Below are positions 1 through 9,814 of a stretch of DNA of 64,000 bases, piece after piece. Location of the stretch: assembly GCF_003182475.1 (NCBI RefSeq), contig NZ_QGTS01000017.1:31200-95199 (forward strand). Direction: 5' to 3'. Made by a program: the position numbers and the translations under genes. How positions within the stretch are numbered: the first letter of the stretch is position 1; every line of letters begins with the position of its first letter. This stretch comes from Mangrovibacter plantisponsor. Lineage in GTDB: Bacteria > Pseudomonadota > Gammaproteobacteria > Enterobacterales > Enterobacteriaceae. The notes under the pieces were generated by a model. It saw only the letters and a program-made list of their open reading frames with translations, ran no database searches and had not been told where the DNA came from.

Positions 1-1
1 T

Positions 2-1360
2 GGCGAATCTGTTCCTGTCGTTCACCGGCAATATGATGTGGTGCCAGCGGGCAGTACCAGTGTGGAAAACCGGGTAACACTCACTGTTGTATCCCGCCCG
101 GGGGAAAACGCCATCGACCGGATCCTCAACCTGATTGAACAGGCGGAAAGCCGTAAAGCGCCAGTTGAGCGTTTTATTGACCGCTTCAGCCGGGTTTACA
201 CACCACTGGTTATCCTGCTGGCACTGCTGACAACCTTACTTCCGCCTTTGCTGTTTGCCGCACCCTGGCAGGAATGGATTTATAAGGGGCTGACCCTGCT
301 ATTAATTGGTTGCCCCTGTGCGCTGGTTATTTCCACCCCGGCCGCCATTACCTCTGCGCTGGCGGCTGGTGCACGTTTTGGCGCTTTGATTAAAGGCGGT
401 GCAGCACTGGAGCAACTGGGCACAGTACGCCATATCGCCTTTGACAAAACCGGAACATTAACCCTGGGCAAGCCATCCATTGTTCACACTGAAACCTGCG
501 CTGAAATCAGTGAACATGAATTGTTGCGGCTGGCAGCAACTGTTGAACAAGGTGCCACTCATCCACTGGCACAGGCAATTGTTACCGCCGCCCAACAAAA
601 GCAATTGGCACTTCCCGAAGCCCTGAATCAGCGAGTGGTTCCGGGTAAAGGGATTCAGGCACAAATTAACGGTGAAGATTATTTCCTGTGCGCGCCAGAT
701 GCCGCACCCGATGGCGTACTCACGCCTCAACAGCGTGCAGCCATTACCGACCAGGAAACGGCCGGGAGAACATTGATTCTGGTGGTGGCACTCACTTCCC
801 GGCAATTACTGGGCTACTTTGCCCTGCAGGATACCCTGCGCCCGGATGCCCGGGATGCCATTGCCAGGCTTCAGGCTATGGGGATCCGTGGCACGATGTT
901 AACCGGTGATAACCCACGGGCGGCGGCAGCAATTGCCAGGGACACCGGGCTTGAATTTCAGGCTGGTTTACTACCTGCAGATAAAGTGGCGGCGGTAGCG
1001 CGTTTGCGTGAACAGGGCGCAATCGCCATGGTAGGAGATGGTATCAATGACGCTCCGGCAATGAAGGCCGCAACGACAGGTATTGCCATGGGTAACGGAA
1101 CCGATGTCGCACTGGAAGCCGCGGACGCAGCCATAACGCACAGCAACCTGGGTGCTTTACCCGACATGATTCGCCTGGCACGTTCTGCGCACAACAATAT
1201 CCGCCAGAACATCACCCTCGCCCTTGGCCTGAAAGGTATTTTTCTGGTCACCAGTTTATTGGGAATAACCGGGTTGTGGCTGGCGGTACTGGCCGACTCA
1301 GGCGCCACAGCGCTGGTGACATTAAATGCCTTGCGGCTGTTACGCCAGCGCGCCCGGTAA
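2..1360 (+). CDS. zntA: Zn(II)/Cd(II)/Pb(II)-exporting P-type ATPase ZntA, 3' part
   Basis: Inner-membrane P1B-type ATPase that exports zinc, cadmium and lead. Only the C-terminal ~450 residues are present: the frame is open from base 2, whose first codons read GES, the end of the TGES actuator motif, so the N-terminal metal-binding domain and first helices lie outside the window. Visible motifs in order are the metal-translocating CPC (GCPCALVIS), the phosphorylation site DKTGTLT, TGDN, and GDGINDAP of the ATP-binding hinge, followed by two C-terminal hydrophobic helices. The apparent GTG at 38 is internal and not a start. The stop lies 5 bp from the end of the convergent tusA, the E. coli arrangement. 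Family and gene identity are firm. Confidence 0.97.
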   Translation, partial: GESVPVVHRQYDVVPAGSTSVENRVTLTVVSRPGENAIDRILNLIEQAESRKAPVERFIDRFSRVYTPLVILLALLTTLLPPLLFAAPWQEWIYKGLTLLLIGCPCALVISTPAAITSALAAGARFGALIKGGAALEQLGTVRHIAFDKTGTLTLGKPSIVHTETCAEISEHELLRLAATVEQGATHPLAQAIVTAAQQKQLALPEALNQRVVPGKGIQAQINGEDYFLCAPDAAPDGVLTPQQRAAITDQETAGRTLILVVALTSRQLLGYFALQDTLRPDARDAIARLQAMGIRGTMLTGDNPRAAAAIARDTGLEFQAGLLPADKVAAVARLREQGAIAMVGDGINDAPAMKAATTGIAMGNGTDVALEAADAAITHSNLGALPDMIRLARSAHNNIRQNITLALGLKGIFLVTSLLGITGLWLAVLADSGATALVTLNALRLLRQRAR

Positions 1361-1365
1361 CAGAA

Positions 1366-1611
1366 TCAGTGTTGTTTACGCAGCAGGTAGCGGTAGGGCA
1401 AGGTTTCTGTGCTCTGGGCTACCAGCTCGTGTTCCATGAAACGGCAAAAACCGGGGATATCGCGAGTGGTTGCCGGGTCATCAGCCAGAATCAGCAATGT
1501 TTCACCGGGTTGCATGCCACGCACCGTTTTGCGCACCATCATCACCGGTTCCGGGCAACGCAGCCCCTGCGCATCAAGCATGTGGTCAGGGCTGGAAAAC
1601 AGATTCGACAT
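1366..1611 (-). CDS. tusA: Sulfurtransferase TusA
   Basis: Small cytoplasmic sulfur carrier (81 residues, the family's usual size) that accepts persulfide sulfur from IscS and passes it to TusBCD for 2-thiouridine formation in tRNA, and also feeds molybdenum cofactor synthesis. The signature [13 protein letters not shown] carries the reactive cysteine at residue 19. I chose the ATG at 1611 because it gives the E. coli N-terminus ([10 protein letters not shown]); the frame stays open upstream but that part is not conserved. Convergent with zntA and divergent from yhhQ, as in E. coli. Confidence 0.96.
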   Translation of the reverse strand: MSNLFSSPDHMLDAQGLRCPEPVMMVRKTVRGMQPGETLLILADDPATTRDIPGFCRFMEHELVAQSTETLPYRYLLRKQH

Positions 1612-1922
1612 AGTTTTCTCTAAAAAGTCATAAAACCAGGCAGATGATAAGCCCGTGTATCTCACCCGGCTATCATGGGGTTTTAAAAGAACAGAACGGG
1701 AAACCAGGGTTCCTGATTCGCCATTTATTACCATGTACCTTACGGCAAAACCGCGCGCGCCTCTGCCTGTAAGAACCAACCGCTCTAGTTTACGCAGAGC
1801 ACACGGTAGCGCAAGCAGCGTGAACGATTGCGTTAAAATTAACCATTGCAAAACCTGTTCAACTGCGTATCATTCGGCGGTTTTCATCGCTATGGCGCAT
1901 ATCGTGCCAGGCAAACCAGTGA
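1612..1922. other. tusA/yhhQ intergenic region
   Basis: About 310 bp between divergent tusA and yhhQ. It should hold the promoters of both, but I could not assign convincing -35/-10 pairs. A long rightward open frame here has no family resemblance and runs on through yhhQ in another frame, so I regard it as a shadow. The only element I can support is the riboswitch directly before yhhQ. Confidence 0.5.
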
Positions 1923-1955
1923 CTGGGTTCCCTCACCCCAGCAAACAAAAAGGTG
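1923..1955 (+). promoter_or_regulatory. preQ1-I-like riboswitch before yhhQ
   Basis: Stem P1 is CTGGG (1923-1927) paired with CCCAG (1937-1941). The loop contains CCT (1931-1933), which can pair with AGG (1951-1953) at the end of an A-rich tail (1942-1951), giving the compact H-type pseudoknot of preQ1-I aptamers. The AGG is also the ribosome-binding site of yhhQ (ATG at 1962), so ligand binding would hide it and lower translation. Layout and sequence resemble the translational preQ1-I riboswitch of Thermoanaerobacter tengcongensis as I recall it. The downstream gene imports preQ0/preQ1, which fits. C1934 is the likely ligand-recognising cytosine (inference). Confidence 0.8.
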
Positions 1956-1961
1956 ACATTG

Positions 1962-2627
1962 ATGATTCGTTTTACCGCAATCCAGCGCATGCATGCGCTT
2001 TTTTGGCTTTCGTTGTTCCACCTGCTGGTGATTACCTCCAGCAACTACCTGGTACAGCTCCCGGTTTCCGTGTTTGGTTTTCACACCACATGGGGCGCCT
2101 TCACGTTCCCGTTTATTTTTTTGGCAACCGACCTGACCGTGCGTATTTTTGGCGCGCCGCTGGCCCGCCGGATAATCTTTGCCGTGATGGTTCCCTCATT
2201 GCTGATTTCCTATGTTATCTCCTCGCTGTTTGCCGATGGTACCTGGCAAGGGTTTAGTGCGCTGGGGCATTTCAATCTGTTCGTTGCCCGTATTGCTGCC
2301 GCGAGTTTTATGGCTTACGCCCTGGGGCAAATTCTGGATGTTCATGTCTTTAACCGCCTGCGCCAAAGCCATTACTGGTGGCTGGCACCCACTGCATCCA
2401 CCTTTTTAGGCAATATCAGCGATACCCTGGCGTTTTTCTTTATTGCGTTCTGGCACAGCCCGGATCCGTTTATGGCACAACACTGGGTCGAAATCGCACT
2501 GGTAGACTACAGCTTTAAGGTTCTTATCAGCATGGTCTTCTTCTTGCCAGCCTACGGTGTACTGCTCAATGTGGTGTTGAAAAAGCTGGCAGACAAATCT
2601 GATTTAGCCGTGTTGCAAGTCCATTAA
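1962..2627 (+). CDS. yhhQ: Queuosine precursor (preQ0/preQ1) transporter YhhQ
   Basis: Integral inner-membrane protein of the YhhQ/COG1738 family that imports 7-cyano- and 7-aminomethyl-7-deazaguanine for queuosine tRNA modification. The 221 residues equal the E. coli length, and long stretches such as FWLSLFHLLVITSSNYLVQL and FIFLATDLTVRIFGAPLARR match the family; about six hydrophobic helices are visible. An in-frame GTG nine bases upstream exists, but ATG 1962 has the better spacing from AGGTG and gives the family N-terminus. The expected control is by the overlapping preQ1-I-like element. Confidence 0.96.
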   Translation: MIRFTAIQRMHALFWLSLFHLLVITSSNYLVQLPVSVFGFHTTWGAFTFPFIFLATDLTVRIFGAPLARRIIFAVMVPSLLISYVISSLFADGTWQGFSALGHFNLFVARIAAASFMAYALGQILDVHVFNRLRQSHYWWLAPTASTFLGNISDTLAFFFIAFWHSPDPFMAQHWVEIALVDYSFKVLISMVFFLPAYGVLLNVVLKKLADKSDLAVLQVH

Positions 2628-2699
2628 GGGACGCGCTTTTTTCTTGTGGTAAACTGGCCGGATAGCCGTCATGGCTGTTTAACTTAAAGGAAGATGTCA

Positions 2700-3260
2700 A
2701 TGCGCAACCTGGTAAAATATGTCGGTATCGGCCTGCTGGTCTGTGGGCTGGCAGCTTGTGACAATAAAGACAGCAATACGCCAACAGCGAATAATGCTGA
2801 CCAGAGTCAAAAAGCACAGAGCAACACGGTCTCGTTACTCGAAGGCAAGCTGAATTTCACCTTACCGGCGGATATGAGCGACCAGAGCGGGAAACTGGGC
2901 ACGCAGGCTAATAATCTGCATGTGTACTCAGATCCAACCGGCCAGTCCGCAGTCATTGTTATTGTGGGCGATAAGAGTGTGGATGCACTGGACGTACTGG
3001 GCAAGCGCCTGGAAGATGAACAACGTGACCGCGACCCGCAACTGCAGGTTGTCGCCAACAAGTCTGTCGAATTGCACGGGCACACTTTCCAGCAACTCGA
3101 CAGCATTATCTCCGCGAAAGGCCACACAGCCTGGTCTTCTGTTCTGCTGGGCAATGTGGACAATAAACTGGTCACCATGCAGGTAACCCTGCCTGCGAAC
3201 GATCAGCAGCAATCGCAGGTTGTTGCGAATAATATTATCGGCAGTGTTGAAGTGAAATAA
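2700..3260 (+). CDS. dcrB: Lipoprotein DcrB
   Basis: 186-residue periplasm-facing lipoprotein; in E. coli DcrB is needed for phage C1/C6 infection and is linked to lipoprotein maturation and envelope integrity. The N-terminus [13 protein letters not shown] is followed by the lipobox LAAC with cysteine at residue 20, then a low-complexity linker and a conserved domain ([30 protein letters not shown]). An ATG six bases upstream (2694) lies only three bases from AGGA, so ATG 2700 is preferred. Followed by a strong terminator and convergent with yhhS. Confidence 0.94.
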   Translation: MRNLVKYVGIGLLVCGLAACDNKDSNTPTANNADQSQKAQSNTVSLLEGKLNFTLPADMSDQSGKLGTQANNLHVYSDPTGQSAVIVIVGDKSVDALDVLGKRLEDEQRDRDPQLQVVANKSVELHGHTFQQLDSIISAKGHTAWSSVLLGNVDNKLVTMQVTLPANDQQQSQVVANNIIGSVEVK

Positions 3261-3270
3261 CGCCTTACAA

Positions 3271-4470
3271 TTAACCGGCCTGTAATGCGGGCCGGTTTTT
3301 CATCCGCCAGGTTAACAACAACCCAATTCCCGCCAGCCCGGCAGCACCAAAGTAGATAGCCGGAACCCCCGCCCATGCCATCACTAACCCGGCAAGTGGC
3401 CCGGTAATCCCCAAAGACATATCCATAAATACGGTATAGGTTGCCAGCGCACTGCCCTGGTTTTGTTGCGGCACGGCTTTAACGGCCACCACACCCAATG
3501 AAGGAAAGACCAGCGAGAACCCGGCACCCGCCAGTAACGCTCCGGTATTCGCCACCCAGGGGGACATTGAAAACCCTACCAACACTAAACCAACAATCTC
3601 CATGCTCAGGCAGCACATTGCGACAAACACGCCACCCCGGCGGTTAATGGCATTGGGAAATAACAGCCGCGTCCCCACAAACGCGCCACTGAACAATGTC
3701 AGGGCGAAGGCGGCATCAGACCACCCTTTGGCCTGGAAAAACAGTGTAATGAAAGTGGCGATAACCCCAAAGCCTGCCGACCCCAGAGCCAGCACCAGGC
3801 CATACACCCATACTTTGCCCAATACAGCACGAAACGGCAGTGGCTTGCCTTTACTGGCCTTCACATGAGGGCGAGGAAGCGCCAGCAAAATTGCCAGCAA
3901 TGCCACCCCCATAATCACCAGGGACAGCAGCAATAAACCGCCCTGATGGTAAATCCACACACCAAGCGGAGCACCCAGCGCCATCGCACCGTAAGTGGCA
4001 ATACCATTCCACGAAATCACTTTGCCTATTTGCGCCGAACCCACCACCCCCACGCCCCACAACGTTGACCCTGTACCGGCAAAACTTTGCCCAAGGCCGA
4101 GAATAACCCGCCCCAGGCACAATGCGGCAAGGCTCACGGCAGGCAGGTGTTCAAGGTTAGCGGCCAGCAGGTAACATGCGCCACTAAGCAGGCAACCGCA
4201 TAACCCAAGAATAACCACGCGTTTGGGCCCAAAGCGGTCAGCCGAGCGGCCAGAATACGGGCGGCTCAGTAAGGTCGCAAAATATTGCAGGCTGATAACC
4301 AGGCCAGCCCAGAAAGCACTGAACCCCATAACGTCATGGACATAGCCCGGTAACACGGCCAGGGGCAGGCCAATCGTAAGGTAGCTGGCAAAGTTGAACA
4401 TAACGATGGAGCCGATGCGCAAATTCAGGCGCGCACCACTGAGCGGGGCTTCTGAAACAGAGGCTGACAT
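3271..4470 (-). CDS. yhhS: MFS transporter YhhS
   Basis: 399-residue major facilitator superfamily protein with about 12 hydrophobic segments, closely matching E. coli YhhS (405 residues) across MFNFASYLTIGLPLAVLPGY and GRVILGLGQSFAGTGSTLWG. The substrate is not established; arabinose-like efflux has been proposed for the family. A GTG at 4509 would add 13 residues absent from the E. coli protein, so ATG 4470 is chosen even though neither start has a good ribosome-binding site. It lies 83 bp downstream of arnF in the same direction with no obvious terminator between, so read-through from arn is possible. Confidence 0.93.
   Translation of the reverse strand: MSASVSEAPLSGARLNLRIGSIVMFNFASYLTIGLPLAVLPGYVHDVMGFSAFWAGLVISLQYFATLLSRPYSGRSADRFGPKRVVILGLCGCLLSGACYLLAANLEHLPAVSLAALCLGRVILGLGQSFAGTGSTLWGVGVVGSAQIGKVISWNGIATYGAMALGAPLGVWIYHQGGLLLLSLVIMGVALLAILLALPRPHVKASKGKPLPFRAVLGKVWVYGLVLALGSAGFGVIATFITLFFQAKGWSDAAFALTLFSGAFVGTRLLFPNAINRRGGVFVAMCCLSMEIVGLVLVGFSMSPWVANTGALLAGAGFSLVFPSLGVVAVKAVPQQNQGSALATYTVFMDMSLGITGPLAGLVMAWAGVPAIYFGAAGLAGIGLLLTWRMKNRPALQAG
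3273..3300 (+). terminator. Rho-independent terminator after dcrB
   Basis: AACCGGCC (3273-3280) pairs perfectly with GGCCGGTT (3290-3297) around a 9-nt loop and runs into five T residues. It overlaps the end of convergent yhhS; there is no T run on the opposite side, so it should mainly serve dcrB. Confidence 0.88.
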
Positions 4471-4553
4471 GGAAGGGTACCGGAAATAATAAGTTACCAA
4501 ATAATTCACTATACCCTGAAAATGCGCGGGTTTCTTCGATTATTCGGTGTGAA

Positions 4554-4949
4554 TTACTGCTGCCGCTGCACCGTGTTTTTCCCCGGCCAGATAACCAGCG
4601 TAACGCCTGCCATAATGGATAACACACCCAGCAAATTCAGCCAGGAGAAGGTGTCGTGCCAGCCGGGCAACCAAATTGCCGCTGCCCACACTAATATGTA
4701 GCTCAGGCTTAACAGAGAATAGGCTTTGCTCAGTGGCAGTTTTTTCAGTGCGCCGTACCAGCACACCATTGAGGCCAGATAGCCGCCTACCCCCGCCACC
4801 AGCCACAGGGTGCCTGGAGCAATATGGAGCATGGCCAGAAGAAAATCAGGTAAAGGCCAGACAGCCGGTAAACGGCCCATTGCCAGCTTCATTGCCAGTT
4901 GGGCTGCGGTGACGAATAACACGCTACATAACGCCAGCAAATACCCCAT
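4554..4949 (-). CDS. arnF: Undecaprenyl-phosphate-L-Ara4N flippase subunit ArnF
   Basis: 131-residue inner-membrane protein with four hydrophobic helices and the EamA/SMR-like fold of the family (E. coli 128 residues). With ArnE it is thought to flip undecaprenyl-phosphate-4-amino-4-deoxy-L-arabinose to the periplasmic face. Characteristic segments include KKLPLSKAYSLLSLSYILVW. It is the last gene of arnBCADTEF; its ATG shares one base with the arnE stop (TAATG), so the two are translationally coupled. Confidence 0.93.
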   Translation of the reverse strand: MGYLLALCSVLFVTAAQLAMKLAMGRLPAVWPLPDFLLAMLHIAPGTLWLVAGVGGYLASMVCWYGALKKLPLSKAYSLLSLSYILVWAAAIWLPGWHDTFSWLNLLGVLSIMAGVTLVIWPGKNTVQRQQ

Positions 4950-5284
4950 TACACGCCACCGTTCAGCAAAATAATCCCCAGAATAATCAGTAAAATGCCC
5001 AGCCAGTGCCGCCGTGTTAAACGCTCACCCCAAATCCAGTGTGCTGCCAAAGAAACCCAAATAAAGTTCAGGCTCATCATCGGGTAGGCCAGGCCAACCG
5101 GCACAGATTGCAAAACTACCAGCCACACCAGCAGCCCCAGGCCCATCGCCACCAGCGCCACAAATAACCACAGCCAGGCGCGATGACGCCCGGCTGAACC
5201 TGAAGGGACACAGGCTGCCTGTTTTTGGCACAGTTGCCCAAGGCAACTGAGCAGGCTGGCAATAATTATTCCGCTAATACCCAT
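4949..5284 (-). CDS. arnE: Undecaprenyl-phosphate-L-Ara4N flippase subunit ArnE
   Basis: 111 residues, the usual ArnE length, with four transmembrane segments and an SMR-like pattern (SVPVGLAYPMMSLNFIWVSLAA, WGERLTRRHWLG). It partners ArnF in moving the lipid-linked Ara4N donor across the inner membrane. Start and stop overlap its arnT and arnF neighbours by one base each (TAATG), typical of this operon. Confidence 0.94.
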   Translation of the reverse strand: MGISGIIIASLLSCLGQLCQKQAACVPSGSAGRHRAWLWLFVALVAMGLGLLVWLVVLQSVPVGLAYPMMSLNFIWVSLAAHWIWGERLTRRHWLGILLIILGIILLNGGV

Positions 5285-6933
5285 TATTTTTGGTGATACA
5301 GGTAAAGGACAAAGCGCCCCTGATGAACAATAGCATCCGGTTTGGGGACCTCATGCTCATCAACAACCCCGTGGCGCGAAAGTAACAGCACCAGAGCAAC
5401 ATTACCTTGCTGGCGGTGCCGGCTCAACCAGGCGGGGAACTCCGCCGTTTGTACCAGCCTGCCACGGGCATCCGGGTAATTCATGCCATAAGCCAGTTCC
5501 CCCGGCGAACCGTACATGTTGATATCACTGCGTTTTAGTGCCCAGGCAATCGCAGAAGCCGTGCCCACATTATTGCTCAGAATATAGCGGCTGCCAGCCA
5601 GTTCACCCTGTACATTTTCCACAAAGGCCTGGGGTTGCTTGGAATCAATAATCTGATCCGGAATCGCCGCCCCGACCAGTAACGCCAGCCCAAGTGGGCA
5701 TAGTGCGGCAAGTTGCCAGCGTGGTTGCCAGCCCCGGGAAGAAACCCAGCCCACCAGAGCCCAGCACACAAAAGCAAGTACGGCACAAAAAACTTTAAAC
5801 AACTCGTTGGTTTGGTAGAGCGGGTGTTTTGCCAGACCAAAGGGGGCCAGCACAGCGAGTACAGCCAGCACACACACGCAGCCAAAACCAATATTAATCC
5901 AGCCATTCAACCGGCGAATACCAGAGCCAGCCGCCTGGGCATAATGTGCCAGCAGAATGGCTAACGGGGCAAAGCAAGGAAGAATATAGGTAGGCAACTT
6001 CCCTTTCGCGATGCTGAAAAAGAGAATCGGCATCACCACCCAACCCAGTAAATAAACCGCGCCAGAATGGCTGTGCCGCTTTACCCAACCGGATTTAAGT
6101 GCACCTGGCAGGTAAGCGAGCCAGGGTAGCGTACCGGCCAGTAAGAAAGGCAGGTAATACCAAAACGGCGCTTTATGCTGGGCATTACTCTCAGCAAAAC
6201 GCTGAATATGTTCCACCCAAAAGAAATAGTGCCAGAAATCAGGCTCAAGGCGAGCGATGGCCAGCGCCCAGGGCAGCGTAATCAGTGTGGCACTAATCAC
6301 CGCCAGCGGCCCAAACAACAAGACTTCTTTCCAGCGCTTATGCACAGCAACCCAGGGTAAAACACCAATTACCGGCACGGCCAGCGCCAGGAAACCTTTG
6401 GTCATCACGCCCATACCACAGGCCAGGCCCAGTAACAGGTAACCACCGATTTTGCCTCTGGTGGTCTGTGCTTCGCAGGCCACCCAGAAACTGCACATTG
6501 CCGCGGTAAGCCACAACGTTATCATTGGGTCGAGAACCGCATAGGTCCCAATGCCATACACTAAAAAGCAGGTAAGAAAGATAACACCAGACATCACGGC
6601 TGTGGCGTTATCTTTCCAGATACGTTTCGCCAGCCAGACCACCATCAGCGCACTGAGTGTGACGGAAAAAACCGAACCAAACCGTACCGCAAAGTTATTA
6701 TGGCCAAACAACAACTGGCTCAGGTTATTGATCCAGTACCCGGCAATGGGTTTTTCGAAATAACGTACCCCCAGGAAATGGGGATCCACCCAGTTTCCTG
6801 CCGCCAGCAGCTCACGGCTGATTTCGGCGTAGCGCGTTTCATCAGGTTGCCATAACAGGCGAAACTCAAGGGGCAACAAATAATACAATGCATAGCAGGC
6901 CAGCAGCACAAACAGCGTCTTTGTTGATTTCAT
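5284..6933 (-). CDS. arnT: Lipid A 4-amino-4-deoxy-L-arabinose transferase ArnT
   Basis: GT83 polytopic glycosyltransferase that moves Ara4N from undecaprenyl phosphate to lipid A phosphates on the periplasmic side, giving polymyxin and cationic peptide resistance. The N-terminal catalytic loop motif WQPDETRYAEISRELL is intact, as is DPHFLGVRYFEKPIAGYW; about 12 helices and a C-terminal periplasmic domain follow. Start ATG 6933 gives 549 residues (E. coli 550). An in-frame ATG at 6963 would overlap arnD by 19 bp and add ten residues not in the family; it cannot be excluded because neither site has a strong ribosome-binding sequence. Confidence 0.95.
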   Translation of the reverse strand: MKSTKTLFVLLACYALYYLLPLEFRLLWQPDETRYAEISRELLAAGNWVDPHFLGVRYFEKPIAGYWINNLSQLLFGHNNFAVRFGSVFSVTLSALMVVWLAKRIWKDNATAVMSGVIFLTCFLVYGIGTYAVLDPMITLWLTAAMCSFWVACEAQTTRGKIGGYLLLGLACGMGVMTKGFLALAVPVIGVLPWVAVHKRWKEVLLFGPLAVISATLITLPWALAIARLEPDFWHYFFWVEHIQRFAESNAQHKAPFWYYLPFLLAGTLPWLAYLPGALKSGWVKRHSHSGAVYLLGWVVMPILFFSIAKGKLPTYILPCFAPLAILLAHYAQAAGSGIRRLNGWINIGFGCVCVLAVLAVLAPFGLAKHPLYQTNELFKVFCAVLAFVCWALVGWVSSRGWQPRWQLAALCPLGLALLVGAAIPDQIIDSKQPQAFVENVQGELAGSRYILSNNVGTASAIAWALKRSDINMYGSPGELAYGMNYPDARGRLVQTAEFPAWLSRHRQQGNVALVLLLSRHGVVDEHEVPKPDAIVHQGRFVLYLYHQK

Positions 6934-6944
6934 CAAGATTACCG

Positions 6945-7835
6945 TTAAACAGGTTGTTGGCATCCCAGCCAGCCTTCACGGCCAGCAATTTCATGTCGGT
7001 AGATTTGCCCGGCAGGTAACAGCGAGCTGTCTTCAGGCAACAGTGCGGAAAGCGGGCAAAACTGAATACCTTCGCGCTGGGCCTGGTCGAGAAGTTGTTC
7101 AAAGAGCGGGTTAAAAATTATCCCTTCAACCTCGGCATGAATGGTGTAAACCGGCACACCGGGATCTGCGTGAATTTTATCCAGTAAAAACCGGTTAAAA
7201 CCCGCAGCATCCACAGACTGGCCAACCACTTCATCCCATGTTGGCAAGGTAACGGGGATTTGAGCTGTACCCCGGGAGCCATCATCCAGCACCGGTGTGA
7301 AGGGCATCCGCCCGCGGCAATCACTGTTGTACAGGAAACCGAAGGGTTGCTTGGCAGCCACAACACGCTGGTCTGCTCGCCAGCCCGCCACCGCGGAACA
7401 GGTAACCGGTGCGCCAATAATCTGCTCCAGTGCATCTTTGCCCTGGCGAATATGGTCCGTGAGTTTTTCCTGTGACCACACTCCTGCCCAGGTTTGCCAG
7501 GCAAAGTGGTCCCAGGCATGCAGGCCCACTTCATGGTGCCGGGCAGCGTCACGGATCACCGCCTGGTTAGCCTTACCAATCAGCTTTCCCGGCCACGCCG
7601 TACCCGCCAGTAAAATATCCAGCCCATACAGTGAAGCGGCACGTGAGCGCAGCATCTTCCACAAAAATTTAGGTTTCACCAGGCGCCACAAATGGCGACC
7701 CATGTTATCTGGCCCCACACTGAAGAAAAAGCTGGCCTGTATTTGGTAACGGGCCAGGCTTTCCAACAGACGAGGAACCCCGTCACGGGTCCCTCGCAGG
7801 GTATCGACATCAATCCGCAACCCTACCAGTTTCAT
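6945..7835 (-). CDS. arnD: 4-deoxy-4-formamido-L-arabinose-phosphoundecaprenol deformylase ArnD
   Basis: 296 residues, identical in length to E. coli ArnD. This NodB-type polysaccharide deacetylase family enzyme removes the formyl group from undecaprenyl-phosphate-Ara4FN at the inner membrane. The N-terminal metal-binding signature [15 protein letters not shown] and the [10 protein letters not shown] motif, with its metal-ligand histidines, are visible. The start overlaps arnA by 4 bp (ATGA). Confidence 0.96.
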   Translation of the reverse strand: MKLVGLRIDVDTLRGTRDGVPRLLESLARYQIQASFFFSVGPDNMGRHLWRLVKPKFLWKMLRSRAASLYGLDILLAGTAWPGKLIGKANQAVIRDAARHHEVGLHAWDHFAWQTWAGVWSQEKLTDHIRQGKDALEQIIGAPVTCSAVAGWRADQRVVAAKQPFGFLYNSDCRGRMPFTPVLDDGSRGTAQIPVTLPTWDEVVGQSVDAAGFNRFLLDKIHADPGVPVYTIHAEVEGIIFNPLFEQLLDQAQREGIQFCPLSALLPEDSSLLPAGQIYRHEIAGREGWLGCQQPV

Positions 7836-9814
7836 GCATTATCTTCCGGTAGCTCAACCGTGCGCAGGAAGAAATCCAGCGTTTCATCAATGGTGCGTTC
7901 CATTTCCACGGCTGGCGTCCAGCCCAGCAAACGCTGTGCATTACGAATACTGGGTTTACGGTGCTCAACATCCTGGTAACCTTTTCCGTAATAGGTGCTG
8001 CTTTCCACCTCACGGAAACCGGCAAATGGCGGGAAGTGTTTGCGCAGTGGGTTCCGCTCGAAGCTTGCCAGCAACATTTCCGCCAGTTCTTTAATACTGG
8101 CTTCGTTTTCCGGGTTACCGATGTTGATAATCTGCCCGTCACATTTGCCATCTTTGTTCTGGATAACCCGGAACAACGCTTCAATACCATCGCTGATATC
8201 GGTGAAGCAGCGTTTCTGGCGACCACCATCAATAAGCTTGATAGGTGAGCCTTCCACCAGGTTCAGGATCAACTGAGTGATTGCACGCGAACTGCCAATA
8301 CGTGCAGCATTCAGGTTATCCAGGCGCGGCCCCATCCAGTTAAACGGGCGGAACAGCGTAAAGCGCAGGCCTTCTTTTTCACCGTAAGCCCAAATAACCC
8401 GGTCGAGTAATTGTTTGGATACCGAGTAAATCCAGCGCTGTTTGTTAATTGGCCCAACGATCAGGTTCGAGTGGTCTTCATCGAACACCGGGTCGGTACA
8501 CATGCCATACACTTCTGAAGTAGACGGGAAAATGATGCGTTTTTTGTATTTCACGCAATCACGGATAATTTTCAGGTTCTCTTCAAAATCCAGCTCAAAT
8601 ACACGCAGTGGGTTACGGGTGTATTCAATTGGTGTGGCAATCGCCACCAGCGGCAGCACGACATCGCACTTCTTAATGTGGTATTCGATCCACTCAGAAT
8701 GAATACTGATATCCCCTTCCACAAAGTGGAAATGCGGGTTGCCGAGGAAGCGGCTGATAGCATCAGAACCAATATCCAGACCGAAGATTTCGTAGTTTTC
8801 ATCCTGCAACAGGCGTTCAGTCAGGTGGTTACCAATAAACCCGTTAACTCCAAGAATCAGCACCCGCGTACGGCGTTTTGCAGCTACAACAGGCGCGTGG
8901 CTTAAAATGGCGCCCTCAACTAAGCCCAGGGTCTGAGCCAGTTGCCCACCCTGCATATACACCCCGTTGTCGGCCTGGCCGGTGACAATTTCCAGAGCAC
9001 CCGAACCACAGGCAACGACCAGAGGTGAAGTGGATACCACAGTGCCCGCGCGCGCTGCGGGGTAACCATCCACCAGGCGAGATGACCAGACCACAAAGCG
9101 GGTTATCCCGGCGTAGCTGAACGCACCAGGCCAGGGGTGCGCAACAGCACGCACCAGGTTGTGTAAATCGCTGGCATTCCGGTTCCAGTCAAGGCGGCCA
9201 TCTTCCGGCGTGCGGCGGCCAACATAGCTGGCCTGGCTGTTATCCTGCGCGCGGCCCGGCGCATTCCCGTTGCGAATTTTTGGCAGAATATCACTTAACA
9301 GAGTGCGTGCCTGTGCCGTCAGCTTATGGTGCAGGCTCAGCGCGTTATCTTCCGGCGCAATAGCAACAACGGCCTGAGCAATAATATCCCCGGCATCAGC
9401 CCGGCTGACCATTTTGTGCAGTGTCACGCCGGTTTCTGTTTCACCATTAACCAGAACCCAGTTCAGTGGCGCACGCCCGCGGTATTTCGGCAATAAAGAA
9501 CCATGCAAATTGAATGCGCCAGCTGGGGCACATTCGAGAATGTCGTGGCAAATCAGGTTACGGTAATAGAATGAGAAAATCACATCCGGTGCCAGGGCAC
9601 GAATACGGTCAACCCACAGAGGATGGTTCACATCATCTGGCGCATAAACAGGAATGCCACGCTCGGCGCCAATACGCGCAACAGAGCCAAAAAATGGGTT
9701 CTCTCCGGCGTTGTCCTGATGGGTGAAAATAGCACTGACTTCATAGCCAGCCTCTAACAGTGCGCTGAGCCCAACACACCCCATATCATGGTACGCGAAC
9801 ACGACGGTTTTCAT
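7832..9814 (-). CDS. arnA: Bifunctional UDP-Ara4N formyltransferase/UDP-glucuronate decarboxylase ArnA
   Basis: 660 residues, the exact E. coli length. The N-terminal ~300 residues form a formyltransferase ([16 protein letters not shown], using 10-formyl-THF to make UDP-Ara4FN). The C-terminal ~345 residues form an NAD-dependent SDR that oxidatively decarboxylates UDP-glucuronate ([10 protein letters not shown] for NAD binding, [10 protein letters not shown] and YSVSKQ with the catalytic Tyr and Lys). Both activities precede and follow ArnB in the cytoplasmic route to Ara4N. It overlaps both neighbours by 4 bp. Confidence 0.98.
   Translation of the reverse strand: MKTVVFAYHDMGCVGLSALLEAGYEVSAIFTHQDNAGENPFFGSVARIGAERGIPVYAPDDVNHPLWVDRIRALAPDVIFSFYYRNLICHDILECAPAGAFNLHGSLLPKYRGRAPLNWVLVNGETETGVTLHKMVSRADAGDIIAQAVVAIAPEDNALSLHHKLTAQARTLLSDILPKIRNGNAPGRAQDNSQASYVGRRTPEDGRLDWNRNASDLHNLVRAVAHPWPGAFSYAGITRFVVWSSRLVDGYPAARAGTVVSTSPLVVACGSGALEIVTGQADNGVYMQGGQLAQTLGLVEGAILSHAPVVAAKRRTRVLILGVNGFIGNHLTERLLQDENYEIFGLDIGSDAISRFLGNPHFHFVEGDISIHSEWIEYHIKKCDVVLPLVAIATPIEYTRNPLRVFELDFEENLKIIRDCVKYKKRIIFPSTSEVYGMCTDPVFDEDHSNLIVGPINKQRWIYSVSKQLLDRVIWAYGEKEGLRFTLFRPFNWMGPRLDNLNAARIGSSRAITQLILNLVEGSPIKLIDGGRQKRCFTDISDGIEALFRVIQNKDGKCDGQIINIGNPENEASIKELAEMLLASFERNPLRKHFPPFAGFREVESSTYYGKGYQDVEHRKPSIRNAQRLLGWTPAVEMERTIDETLDFFLRTVELPEDNA

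Noticed and set aside
1655..2257. 200-codon rightward open frame between tusA and yhhQ
   Set aside because: It overlaps yhhQ and the tusA leader in a different frame, and its translation has no family features.
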